Shown here: one piece after another, positions 13,245 to 22,171 of the stretch | How the letters are laid out: each line of letters starts with the position of its first letter | Position numbering within the stretch: position 1 is the stretch's first letter | DNA from: Hoplostethus atlanticus | Lineage: Eukaryota > Chordata > Actinopteri > Trachichthyiformes > Trachichthyidae | Assembly (NCBI GenBank): GCA_034670405.1 | Contig: JAXDDX010000124.1 | Location: 1,049,501 to 1,113,500 of the forward strand | Direction: 5' to 3' | DNA length: 64,000 bases | Translations under genes and position numbers: made by a program | Notes under the pieces: generated by a model | Databases searched by the model: none | What the model was told of the DNA's origin: nothing | What the model saw: the letters and a program-made list of their open reading frames with translations, nothing else

Positions 13245-16200
13245 GAAGCTCTCATAAAGCATGGAAGGCTTTTTAGTTGTCCTGAGGGACATTTGGGCTG
13301 AAAAGAAAGCAACATGGCTCCTCAGTGAAGATCAGTGCTACAGCCAGCGTCTGACAGGTCCTGGCAGACGCCCATCCCCTGGTTGAACAATGACCGCTCC
13401 AGTCTATGCCAGCAGAGTCAGGCTAGTGCCCAGTCTGCCTCTGGGGTCAATTCTCTCTCATCTCCAATCTTTCCTGTCTCACCAGTCGCATTTCTTCCCT
13501 CTTTGCTCTCTTTCTCATTTAGTGCCACCTGTTTTCTAATATCTACTTTTGGGAATTGAGAGAATGACTTTAATGTTAACAGGTATTACAAAAAACAGCT
13601 TGAGACATTAAAAAAACAGCATCCTGTAAGTTATCGTATGAAGTACTTGATCAATTAACTGAAGATGACAATGACTTTGAGCCACCAATACACTCATTTC
13701 CTCAACTGTTATCATGAATCTCTTCCAATCCAGTCCTGTAATGTCTCTCTTATCTTCTCTGTCCACAAAGTCATGCAGTCACAACTATTTAGCTTTTCCA
13801 GAGAATTCTCATTTGTACTGTCTCCTTTTATCTTTACATTTCCGACAGATTTTTAAATGCAGAAAACATTGAGTGTGACTGTTGGTGAACCTACAAAATA
13901 ATTGAAAGTGTGCAAGTGGGACAAAATGCTTCCTTTATTGATACAGGATAATAAGAGGCCCTGTGTTGCGCTAATACATTTTAAGTACCGAAGCATCAGT
14001 CTCTGGCGCCAAAATCGGTTTACTTCCCTCCAAACAATTGTTAAGACGCTACTTAAATTCTTGACAAACCTGAAATCCCATCAGACCAGTATTCAGTGGC
14101 ATTAACAAGGCTTGAATTACAAGCTGGTTGTGTAGAGAAAGTGGATTAACGTGGAACTAGGGTTACACTTTCATACAGCATGATAAAGGTACAAGATTGA
14201 GTAAATGTACCTTCAAACAACAAAAACCAACATTGCTACTCTGACTGATCCAAATTATTATTTCGCTGAACAACACCAAGCATGCATGGTTTGAACATAT
14301 AGTGTGAATTACCAGAAAGAAATCCCATCTTGTTTGCCATGCCAGCAAAGACAACCAGTGCTAATAGCTCAGCCCCGTAACGGTTATATTCTCAAACTCC
14401 TAAAAGAGTACAAACAGGAGACGGTACACACAACACACCAATGTTTATATCTGCAAATGTAGAAGACTTAATACGTTTAGAGTGAAGACAATTCAGATGT
14501 TCAATAGCTTCAGTAAGGAGAAGAGATTTGTTCAAAATCGCTCAAATTACAGATGTTTATGGCACCGATGAGTCAAGGATGTGTCAAGAAACTGTTCAAT
14601 CATCATTCAACAGATTGTGAAATGACAGGTACAAGTCTGTGCCTGCCCTGCGTGTTCACTGTGTAACAAGAGCTACCTCATTGTTCTGCTACCGGCTCGC
14701 ACTTTATTTACCATTCATCAGTCCACCTGCCAATCATTTCTTACAAAACGCTGGACTCCACATCTTGGACAATTCAACAGTTTATAATGTGGGCTCGGTG
14801 AACTGATGATCTAATCTAGTCTAGGTAACCCTTGCCTGTATTTCTGTCTGCTTTGTGATTCCTGGCAGATTTCCTTCATTTAGGCAGAACTTTTCTTACC
14901 ATAATAATCCTATACAAATGAATGCAACTTGGTTTCTATTTTGTTTTTGGCAATGGATTGTGACCCTGAATACTTTCCTCATTATTGCAAGATTACATGG
15001 TACACAGACCCATCCAACGATTGCAGCCCCATAGCAACAGAGCTGGCTCCAACTAATAAGTAAGTATTTTGGTACAAAAGGTCAACTGCTGGTATGCATG
15101 CAGTTAATAATTGACTAGTTGAAAGGAGCAACATGAGACATGGCTGGCCAATGGTTGGCCTGTTGCTCATTTAAATCTGAAGTCGTTTCCCCGTGGGAGT
15201 GAGGTAAAGAAGGAGGAAGGAGGAAAGAGTGGTGTGCTAACCATCTACCCAAACATCATTTGTCTACATTCTAGACCGAGTCTGTGATCAGTACATCACA
15301 AATCCATTTTAATAGCAAAATCTGAAACTACAGCGTGATTGACAAGTCATCAGTCTATAGATGAGGTTTTGTTAACTGTTTCAAATAACAACCAAACTCA
15401 AGAGTGCTTACCATATTGCAACAAACTGACATGCCTGTGGATCACCTGTCCCAGAGCAACAAAGCCAATAGTCCATCAGTAATCAGGCCCATGGATAAAC
15501 AGCTTTAGATGCATTTAATTGAACCCCCCAACTCTCTGGCCACAGAACCAGACCTGTGGAAAGCCAGCTTATGGGGCATCACCTTCCCAGAACGACGGCC
15601 AAGTTTGTCAAACGGCGGCCTGGCAGGCACCCTCCTACTGACAGGTCCAGTAACTACTAGAGAGCCCTCTGAGAGGGAGATGGGAGACCAAATGGTGCCT
15701 TGCCAGATCTAAAGTGCTAGGCTGCCATTGTGCTGATTTAATAACTACATAATTGAGTGAACTCCCATGTCAATTATCACAGAGGTCCACTAATTACCCA
15801 TGGCTAGAGTTAAGAGGAGAGAGACGCCATATTTCTGACCAAAACCGCGGTCATAAACACACAGCGCACGAAGGCATTTAAGAGTAACAGAAGAATGCAC
15901 CTTAAGAAAGACTGTTTTTTTCTGTAGCTAGAGGCTTAAAAGCCCTCAGCAAGATACTATGGCTTAGAAGGGAACACTGAGAATTGCACTCAGTGAGCCC
16001 CTGCCACTCATCATGGTGCTGCTTCAATTCTGTCAGCCTTCTCACACAAATGGGAAAAGAACATTCGTCTGTTTGAGAGGGAACTTAGGAAGGGAGACAT
16101 ATAAAAACAATGCCTGAAGACTCTTTCCTATAGATAGACATTTACAGCATCATATGAGTAAAGAAGATGGGATTAGAGACACAACAATGATCTGGAATGG

Positions 16201-19200
16201 CATAATGGTGTATACCGTGCACTTGTTGGGTTTCTCTCCTGAATGGATCCTCATGTGGATAAGAAGCTTGTATCGGGCGTTGAAGGGCTTGAACCTGCGT
16301 GGACACCCCACCCAGTAGCATGTGAAATCCTCAGCCTTGCGCTGGTCCACGTGGAGCTTTTCTATGTGCCTGACCAGCTCCTCCTTTTGGTCATAGACAA
16401 CACTGCAGTCCAACCATCTACAGCAGTGGCCCCCGTAGTCTTCCAGCTCTCCATCTTCTTCCTCCAGCATTGGGACCTGGGGCATAAAGCTGACCCCATG
16501 CCTGGCAGGAGCTATGGGAGCCTGTGGAAGAGGGTCCTGAGAGGGGGCTGTTATCTGGCTGTGAGGTCTGGGGAGGTGAATGTGTTGGTGGGAGTGGTAG
16601 GGCGGTGGGGGGCCCTGGGGAGTAGTAGCTGCTTGGACAGTCAACAGTGATGATTCTAACTGTAGAGATGACAGCAGGTTGTTGGTGGGTTGGTTGCTAC
16701 CCTCTGAAGTCCTCTCCAGTGTGCCTCCTTCCTCTGGGAGGCACTGCTGCTCTACCACCATGTTAGCCATCTGGCTCTCCAGAGCTCCTCCCTCTTCGAG
16801 CCTCTGCATACGGCCACACACTGTCTGAGACTGGGGCTCTGTCTGTGGGGCCAGGGCCAGCAAAGAGCCTGGCACGCTGAAGAGGTTGACTTGAGGGATA
16901 CAGCGGCCTCTCACACCCAGGAAGTGACCATAGACTTCAGGTTGGACAGGTGAGAGGGTGGGGTGGGAGGCTGGAGAGCTGCGGGAACCATTGATGTAAG
17001 CCACTAGCGAGGTAGGTGAGGTGCGTATGATGGAGTTAAAATCAATACCCATAGCATCTGACAAAGGGGACATGGAGAGCGCTCGCTTCTTAGAACGTGC
17101 AGATTGCTTGGGGCTAGCGGCATCACCTGCAAAGAGGTAGGAGGGCAGGGAGGCAGAGTTGCTAGTGCCACCTGATATGGTTGTGCCAGACATGGCAGTA
17201 CCCGGAGATAGGCTGAGCTGCTCACCGCCCTCACTGGCCTGGGTGGAGCCCTGAGGTAGACCCAGTGGAGGAAGGACACGGTAGCCATAGGGCCACTCAT
17301 GTCTGCCACTGAACATTGACTGGGTCTCAGACAGACTGAGGGTAGTAGATGCCAGCGATTCTCTGGACAGTAACGACCTGAAACAGATTGTTGCCACCCT
17401 GTTTAATAACACTGTTGCACATATCACATCATCATCATCATCTACTGTCGTAGCTATTACCCACCTGGCATCAGTGTAGGATACCAGCACATTTGGTGGA
17501 TGTGGTGGGGGATGTGGTGCTGCAGGACCCGGGGTGTATGCTTGGCCTGTCACTAGAGCGACTGGACCCAGGCTCTGGACAACCATGGGATTACTGGTCA
17601 CCCTCAAGTTAGCACCAGTTGGCTGGCCAAATACCTCCATGGTAGGCTCGGACACACAGCGACCTGCTGGACACAAAGTCAACATCTGGGAGCTTCATTA
17701 CCTTCAATCAAATCAAACTGTAGGATATCCATGGATATGTGAAATACCTTATTATAACTATAAACACTACTTATACTGTATGTATTTACAGTAGACCGCT
17801 GATCTGCACATCTCGATGTATCTGAGTGCAGATCACAGATTCATGACAAATTAACAATATAACATGAAAATGTTGCAAATGTACCATTACTTTAGGAGTA
17901 TGGTTGCAGATGAGACATCAATCTGAAATGATCTGAATTCTACAAAATTTATATTTTATTTTTTTTTCATTTTGTTTCACCTTATCTAGTTCTTATCTAG
18001 TTATCTCTCTTCTATTGTTAAGTGCCTTGGGTACCTTGAAAGCTCTAAAAATGAAAGTTATTATTATTATTATTGTTATTATTATTATTATTATTATGCA
18101 TTACATACTTTACTGATAGCTCTAATAGTCTATTGTCTTCAGAGCCTAAACCACTTTCAAAGCTGACATAGTGCTACACACTAACAGAGGTTAACTCAGA
18201 TCCAAATGCAAAGAGCTGATCCTCCACAGATCAGTTCACAACATTAACATCATAATCTTGTTTACCCAACAGGGACCTGACAAAGACACCCTCTAATACA
18301 AAACAAACTCAAACGCTACACAGTCTGGTTCAACTGAGGCTTGTGGGTTGTGGAATTCCCCTCAGCGACCTGAGCAGGCCGGAGACCCTTTCTGCTCTGT
18401 TAATCACTAATGAGCTTTTCTCCTCTTTCTGATTTTCCTCTGTAGAAAATTTCGGGACAAGCTTTATGCTTGGTTAATTATCAATAAATAGGAGAACAAA
18501 CGGTCTAGCGAGAAGACGGTAGAGGTGGGAAGACTGCATTGAGAGGAAATGAAGTATGAAAATGTGCATGTAAATCAGTGGTGATTCTGGTGGAGAGGCC
18601 TGGTCACAATAGCACTCTGTCAGTCTGTCTTATCGGGACAGCACACTGTGGTGTCTCAATTAAAAGGTGGAGAGATTTTGTCTGGAGCTGGGTACATCCA
18701 ACTGGCTCCAATAACTCGTTAAAGAATCCTCTAGAGATTACCGAAAGTAATAAAATACACTTCTGGAGAGGAAGGTTATACTTGCACTTGACTGACACAC
18801 TCTAGATCGTATCTTCCTTTTTCACCTGTAATGGTTGATGCTTTACCTTTGAAGCTGCTGTTTGAGGAGCTCAGTCCTGTCTGAATGGCAGCTGTCACTG
18901 TGGTGGTTGGAAGATGATGAGTAGGCACTTGTTGGTGTGGTGAGGCACTAGACAAATTTAGCTGCTTCCCATGGGTCAACACCTGCCTGCGGAGGCTCAG
19001 CGCTGGAAGGCCAACAGGGTTCCCAGAAGCTAAGGAGTGGAAATTCCCTCCTTTCACTTTGTCCATGGCTGAGGAGGGACTAAGATTGGCCCGTTGGGGG
19101 GAAAGACTAGTACGCATGGGTATCCTGATCGATGGGGACTGGTGCCCTGTAATCATACTCAATGATGGTGGCACACTGCAAGGAGACACCAGGAGCTGAC

Positions 19201-19216
19201 AGCCCTTTCCATTCAT
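5849..19216 (-). CDS. glis3: GLIS3 zinc-finger transcription factor, complete gene (10 coding exons)
   Basis: Join on the minus strand: 19216-18826, 17663-17465, 17377-16216, 10739-10578, 10428-10318, 8908-8767, 8626-8554, 7021-6828, 6261-6112, 5970-5849 (2,706 nt, 901 aa). All introns are GT-AG and all phases agree. Landmarks by residue: an N-terminal MNGKGC start; a conserved block at about 290-359 with a VYGHF motif at 345-349, the type reported to bind SUFU in GLIS3; a PPPPY motif at 453-457; an acidic stretch just before the fingers; five C2H2 fingers at about 516-665; a Pro/Ser-rich C-terminus ending [16 protein letters not shown]3 is a nuclear, cilium-associated regulator of pancreatic beta-cell, thyroid and kidney genes that binds GT-rich GLIS sites. 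The finger spacing is GLI/GLIS type. The linker after ZF5 and the C-terminus match recalled GLIS3, not GLIS1. The human long form is about 930 aa, so this one is near full length. Confidence 0.96.
5971..6111 (-). other. glis3 intron 10 (141 nt) carrying (TG)25
   Basis: gtgacg...gggtctgcag. A pure (TG)n of about 25 units (CA on the plus strand, 5990-6039) replaces the usual polypyrimidine tract. It ends 20 nt before the last exon. Confidence 0.9.
6112..6261 (-). CDS. glis3: glis3 exon 10
   Basis: 150 nt, encoding [18 protein letters not shown]... to ALSGIT plus G. This aligns with mammalian FYGQLQKFCPPHYPDS... to THSGIT. Donor TTACAG|gtgacg. Two acceptors nine nucleotides apart (gtag at 6262, ctcag at 6253) both keep the frame, so the exon may begin at 6261 or 6252. 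Confidence 0.88.
6262..6827 (-). other. glis3 intron 9
   Basis: 566 nt with the used gttcgt donor and a tag acceptor. A possible branch point (ctcctaac) lies close to it. No repeat recognised. Confidence 0.8.
6828..7021 (-). CDS. glis3: glis3 exon 9
   Basis: 194 nt. The junction restores Arg (AG|G), then [14 protein letters not shown], matching mammalian RFAPSAPSPHHISP. It then runs through a Pro/Gln-rich stretch to SSSLRFQ plus one base, where mammals have TNSSFQ. Donor TTTCAAG|gttcgt. The open frame continues about 20 codons past the donor; a weaker alternative donor (AGAG|gtgaat) lies near 6779. Confidence 0.88.
7022..8553 (-). other. glis3 intron 8
   Basis: 1,532 nt, gtactg...atatttcag. 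Overlapping ORFs on both strands at 7613-8001 have no recognisable similarity and are chance. No repeat family identified. Confidence 0.85.
8554..8626 (-). CDS. glis3: glis3 exon 8
   Basis: 73 nt, encoding [17 protein letters not shown]... to DDY plus AG of Arg. Acceptor ttcctcag, donor TACAG|gtactg. The SSGSPH part corresponds to VQGSPH in mammals. This section is about half the mammalian length. The other two frames give a stop or no similarity, and the phase fits both neighbours. Confidence 0.85.
8627..8766 (-). other. glis3 intron 7 (140 nt)
   Basis: gtacat...ttcctcag; short, unique sequence. Confidence 0.85.
8767..8908 (-). CDS. glis3: glis3 exon 7
   Basis: 142 nt, residues 676-722 plus one base. 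Acceptor ctctag|CTG, donor TCTG|gtacat. The peptide starts [18 protein letters not shown] and reaches SHEPYS. This matches, in order, the recalled human LRSSTELHPDLLTDCLTV and the exon-terminal DLYSA. The exon is too short and split to stand out as an open frame; I found it by reading the strand between ZF5 and the C-terminus. Confidence 0.93.
8909..10317 (-). other. glis3 intron 6
   Basis: 1,409 nt, gtcagt...ctctag. Contains a (GT)n microsatellite at about 9897-9931; nothing else recognised. Confidence 0.85.
9897..9931. repeat. (GT)n microsatellite
   Basis: A GT run of about 17 units within intron 6. Confidence 0.9.
10318..10428 (-). CDS. glis3: glis3 exon 6 (ZF5)
   Basis: 111 nt, 37 codons, phase 0 both ends, residues 639-675. 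ZF5 ligands are C643, C648, H661, H665. It is followed by the basic [10 protein letters not shown] tail; GLIS3 has SSKEQQARKK at this point. Donor AAGAAG|gtcagt. Confidence 0.96.
10429..10577 (-). other. glis3 intron 5 (149 nt) with (TG)n near its acceptor
   Basis: gtgagt...gttgtgcag. A short (TG)8-type run at 10454-10470 begins about 26 nt upstream of the 3' splice site. Confidence 0.9.
10578..10739 (-). CDS. glis3: glis3 exon 5 (ZF3 remainder and ZF4)
   Basis: 162 nt, phase 0 at both ends, residues 585-638. Acceptor ggttgcag, donor ACA|gtgagt. ZF3 is completed by C588, H601, H605. ZF4 uses C613, C618, H631, H635 after a canonical TGEKPY linker. ZF4 reads HPGCYKAF, where I recall HPGCQKAF in other vertebrates. 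ZF4 and its surroundings carry the nuclear-localisation function in GLIS3 according to the literature. Confidence 0.96.
11315..11378. repeat. (CA)n microsatellite
   Basis: An almost pure CA run of about 32 units inside intron 4. Confidence 0.95.
13215..13242. repeat. (CT)n microsatellite
   Basis: A pure CT run of about 14 units within intron 4. Confidence 0.9.
16216..17377 (-). CDS. glis3: glis3 exon 4 (large exon: conserved N-terminal region, ZF1-ZF2)
   Basis: 1,162 nt, residues 197-584. It contains [15 protein letters not shown], a basic/Ser-rich [15 protein letters not shown] block, the [17 protein letters not shown] block, [10 protein letters not shown], a PPPPYH motif, and an acidic EEEDGELED stretch. 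ZF1 (C516, C521, H534, H539) and ZF2 (C550, C555, H571, H575) follow. The first Cys of ZF3 (C583) is at its end. The donor ACG|gtatac leaves phase 0. Reading through would stop after about 20 codons. The long plus-strand ORF opposite it (16243-16650) is a shadow. Confidence 0.95.
17378..17464 (-). other. glis3 intron 3: 87 nt, stop-free, multiple of three
   Basis: GT-AG intron (gtgggt...tgtttcag) between TDA-R and [15 protein letters not shown]; the recalled mammalian protein joins these directly. The open frame runs straight through it, so retention would add 29 residues including five consecutive Asp from a GAT repeat. The splice sites look functional, and the intervening sequence has no counterpart in the family. 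Confidence 0.85.
17465..17663 (-). CDS. glis3: glis3 exon 3
   Basis: 199 nt, acceptor ccagcag|GT, donor GCCAG|gtgggt. It encodes residues 131-196 ([13 protein letters not shown]... to SYTDA plus AG of the next Arg). The [10 protein letters not shown] segment matches the recalled mammalian SSPMMVQRLG. The upstream in-frame ATG in the open frame is inside intron 2. Confidence 0.9.
17664..18825 (-). other. glis3 intron 2
   Basis: 1,162 nt, gtgaaa...ccagcag. It holds a LINE-type 3' tail with an (ATT)n run at 18015-18098 (listed separately). No additional exon seen. Confidence 0.85.
18015..18098 (+). repeat. LINE-like 3' tail with (TTA)n run
   Basis: A short AGTGCCTTGGGTACCTTGAA-type segment is followed by an interrupted (TTA)n array. 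The layout resembles the 3' ends of fish non-LTR elements, which finish in a short tandem repeat. It is only a stub; the clade cannot be assigned. Confidence 0.45.
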
Positions 19217-19218
19217 GG
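18826..19218 (-). CDS. glis3: glis3 exon 2 (first coding exon)
   Basis: The acceptor tctgtttcag is followed by CC and the ATG at 19216-19214. The exon encodes residues 1-130 plus one base of codon 131, and the donor is TTACAG|gtgaaa. It starts MNGKGC, like recalled GLIS3 (MNGRSC). It carries a [15 protein letters not shown] block that corresponds to the mammalian LPALSPRRQMLTNGK segment. The region is Ser/Thr/Pro-rich and otherwise poorly conserved. Two upstream in-frame ATGs in the open frame lie before the acceptor, so they are intronic. Confidence 0.92.
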
Positions 19219-20004
19219 CTGAAACAGAGTCCTCAGAAACACTGTGCTCATGAAGATACAACACATTGCTTAGCAATGCTTATTTTCCCCAAAGCCATGT
19301 TTGAGTCAAGTTGTAGCAGACAGTATTGTGTGTCTGTAAAATTGTTTTAGACAGGAGCAGGTAATCCCTTGTACCTACTTGTACCTAGGAAATGAATAAA
19401 AAACATAAAAACATAAAACAAAGGTAAGGATTATTTAGCATGTGGGAAATATTTGAGATTAAAAAACAATAGATGACAATAACTCTTTATTTTCATTAAA
19501 CTTTTGGAAAGTCACTCTCTCACTAATAAACAACTTGATGGTGCCCTCATATGTTTATTCCTAATGTAAATTGGGTTTGCAAGAATTCAAACATTGACCA
19601 ACATGAATAGGCTTCTCCCAAAACAGATAGCAAATTAGATAAAAACCAATTCAATAACAGTATGAATGTCTGTAGTCTGTAGGCCCACTAATTTAAGTGT
19701 AAAATCAAATGAGCCCTCTCTATTTGTGATGTTCTACTAACTCTATAGCCTCTTCAACCTTCATATGTAGTAGCATGGGCTCAAGAAGATCATAAATATA
19801 GGTACTTAAAAATGAAATAAAAATAAATTCATAAATAAAACATCTATGGTTTTCGCTAATATTTATGTAAGACGTGTAAAATGTATTCGTTTTAATCCAA
19901 ACTTAATTACCCTTAAAATGGGACAGTTATCAAACAGTAAACGATGCGACTCTGGCAGTTCAGCGTTTCAACACACCGCTAATGCTGCTGGCGCTTTCAC
20001 TCAC
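19219..20004 (-). other. glis3 intron 1
   Basis: Donor gtgagtg, acceptor gtttcag. AT-rich; no repeat family or other exon recognised. Confidence 0.6.
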
Positions 20005-20290
20005 CTATTGCTCTTGTCTCAAGCACTTTTCCCAAAATGACATGTCAGGATGAAAGACTCCTTGAAATGAACTTTAATCTGGATCTTTAATCTGGACGGC
20101 AGTAGAAAACCAACTCTCGTGTGTCTCTCAGACTTTGTGATGGATGCACAGCGCGCGGGGAAGTCAAGCCTCTCTGGAATCGCTCGCTCAGTTTGCACCC
20201 CTGGAGTCCCACCTCACTCTTTTTGGTCATCGTTTCCAGGAACTTTTTTTTTTCCTTTCGATTACCCTCTTGCCCTTGAATAAGCGCCAT
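20005..20290 (-). other. glis3: glis3 non-coding exon 1 (5' UTR), approximate 5' end
   Basis: A consensus donor (AATAG|gtgagtg) ends this exon at 20005. Intron 1 (786 nt) then runs to the acceptor just before CC-ATG of exon 2. Reading back from the exon-2 ATG through the junction, an in-frame TGA appears 48 nt upstream with no ATG between, so the exon-2 Met is the true start of this transcript. The segment is more GC-rich than its surroundings. The 5' limit is a guess; the transcription start could lie anywhere from about 20200 to 20330. A 67-codon ORF (20290-20087) would be an upstream ORF if transcription starts above it. Confidence 0.6.
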
Positions 20291-20294
20291 GTGA

Positions 20295-20304
20295 GTCACG
20301 TGAT
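20295..20304. promoter_or_regulatory. CACGTG E-box beside the inferred glis3 promoter
   Basis: GTCACGTGAT matches nine of the ten bases of the GTCACGTGAC motif used by MiT/TFE and USF bHLH-zip factors. It sits just upstream of the inferred first exon. Binding is an inference from motif and position only. Confidence 0.3.
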
Positions 20305-20340
20305 TTAATAATAATGAGTATAGTGGAACAGTAAATAATT

Positions 20341-21167
20341 CCAATATCTTAATATTTTTCTTTTTTTGCTACCTATATGATACTTATAATACTATTTCTG
20401 TGCGTGTGTCCGTGCGCGTGCATGTATACAATTGGACACCCTATTCCTTTTGAAGTTTCTAGGCGCTAGACGGTGTTAATCCTAGGCTAACACATTTTAC
20501 AGTGGTGATATACTGTACCTTTCTTAGAATTGGGGTTTGCAACGAAAAATGAGCTACATCTTGCATTTGACTAGTAGCTCAGTTGTTAAAATAAAGTACA
20601 TTTTAAATTGTCTGAAATGAACATTATTACTTGATAGAGTAGCCTAATTACACCGAGGACAAATTGAAGGATTAAGATGAAAGAGTTTGACTGTACTAAT
20701 TATAAAATGTCCACTAGCCTCAGTCAATACACTCTGAATAGCCTACCAGATTCAGACAATACCTTAAGTGTACGAATGTGAACCACCTGCCTCGGCCTCA
20801 CAGTGGCATAGCTAAAAGTAATATAAGCAATTATGTTCATTGTTCTGGGGTTCATATCTTGATATATTGCTTCTAGAAATTCTCCAGAAGAAATTTTCAC
20901 TTTTCAGCTTTGAACAGGAGGTAAACATTCTGTCAACATAATTAAGTAGGCTACTGCAACTCATAACAAGCTAATTCAAAACTAACTGATGATACTCAAA
21001 CACTGAAGATAATTATGTTCTATGTTTTTCATTATTTGTAAGGAAATCCCTAAAATGACAAGTTGATTTTAAATTTAAAAACATATTTTATTCCACTGGG
21101 CAAGACTACAAATTCACAATTTGAATCTTGCTGGTGACTTTGTGTTGCCTGATAAAATCCTGTGTTA
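20341..21167. other. upstream flank of glis3, nothing recognised
   Basis: AT-rich unique sequence without repeat family or exon. Confidence 0.5.
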
Positions 21168-21236
21168 CCTGCTCTCTTCCCCCCTCCCGTTCTCCTCCTC
21201 TTACTCCTCCTCCTCCTCCTTCCCCTCCTCCTCTAA
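21168..21236. repeat. homopyrimidine (TCC)n-rich tract
   Basis: Almost pure C/T, with TCC triplets clustered in its second half. Confidence 0.75.
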
Positions 21237-22152
21237 CCCTCAACCTCAGTTCAGACTCCATTGTGGGGCACTTTTCTCCTGGCTGCTGGACTGTTTGCTC
21301 TGTGGATCGTGCTCCAAGTTGCCATGGAAACCGATGTGTTTATACTAGGAGGGAAGGTAGCTGTGCTTGGGAACATGCATAGAGGAGGAGCTCTGCTGCA
21401 CAGTCTGTAGTAATGATAACTATATAGACAGCATCCACAAGATGATAATACATGTGGAAATACTCTTTATTGAATATCGTGTCTTGACTGATGGTTGATT
21501 TAAGAGTCAGGTACAATCATTGGTGAGAATTTACTTGATCAAAATAGTGGATTGTGGCAGTACTAGACAGGATGTTCTCTTTTGGCCTGCTCCCCATGTT
21601 ATATATTACCTTCTTGTTGTGCTACATAAACAGACTCTGAAATTGATTTATATATATATTTAATATTATATTACAATGTTCTTCCTCTCACATTTTGTTT
21701 TTTAAAAGATGCCCGTTGGATTCTTCACTGAATTTACCTTTTGAACAGGAAATGGATTGTACATTGTACTGTAATCATCACTTGTGTCTCAATTAGCCAG
21801 ATTTCAGATATAAAAGATCATAGTCTGAGATCTGGAATATAGTGGTGACCTCTGGTGGTTACAGAGGGGTAGTAGTATCTACAGTAACTATCCACTATGA
21901 ATACACCAGAAAGGTATTACATTAATTATATTTTTTTCAATTTCTCTCTTCTTCACAACATTACTTTCCCACCTCACATTCCTTGTTGAACTTCCTTGAA
22001 AATGATTACACATGTCAGGAATATAGAACAGTGTTTTTTTCTTATATGCTTTTGTGTGAAAAGTTCCCTCTTTCGCCAGTAGGGGTTACTCTTAGCACGC
22101 CGCTGAGTTGATTGCAATCTGACTAATAACATCTACACATTTCCAGATACAG
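21237..22152. other. intergenic; two CTCF-like words
   Basis: Unique sequence. CCACCAGAGGTCAC (minus, 21857-21844) and CCAGTAGGGGTTAC (plus, 22076-22089) resemble the CTCF core in divergent orientation. Confidence 0.4.
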
Positions 22153-22171
22153 AAAAAAAAAAAAAAAAAAA
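22153..22171. repeat. poly(A) tract
   Basis: 19 consecutive A. Confidence 0.9.

Larger units (their letters stand above)
10740..16215 (-). other. glis3 intron 4 (5.5 kb)
   Basis: The largest intron, gtatac...ggttgcag. Contents seen: a long (CA)n at about 11315-11378, a (CT)n at 13215-13242, and a small direct duplication around CTGGAGCTACTTGA at 10925-10970. There is a CTCF-like word at 12006-12019. No other exon or intact mobile element was recognised; 13.3-16.2 kb looks like ordinary unique intron. Confidence 0.85.

Noticed and set aside
16243..16650. 135-codon ORF on the plus strand
   Set aside because: It lies opposite glis3 exon 4, which has clear family similarity on the minus strand.
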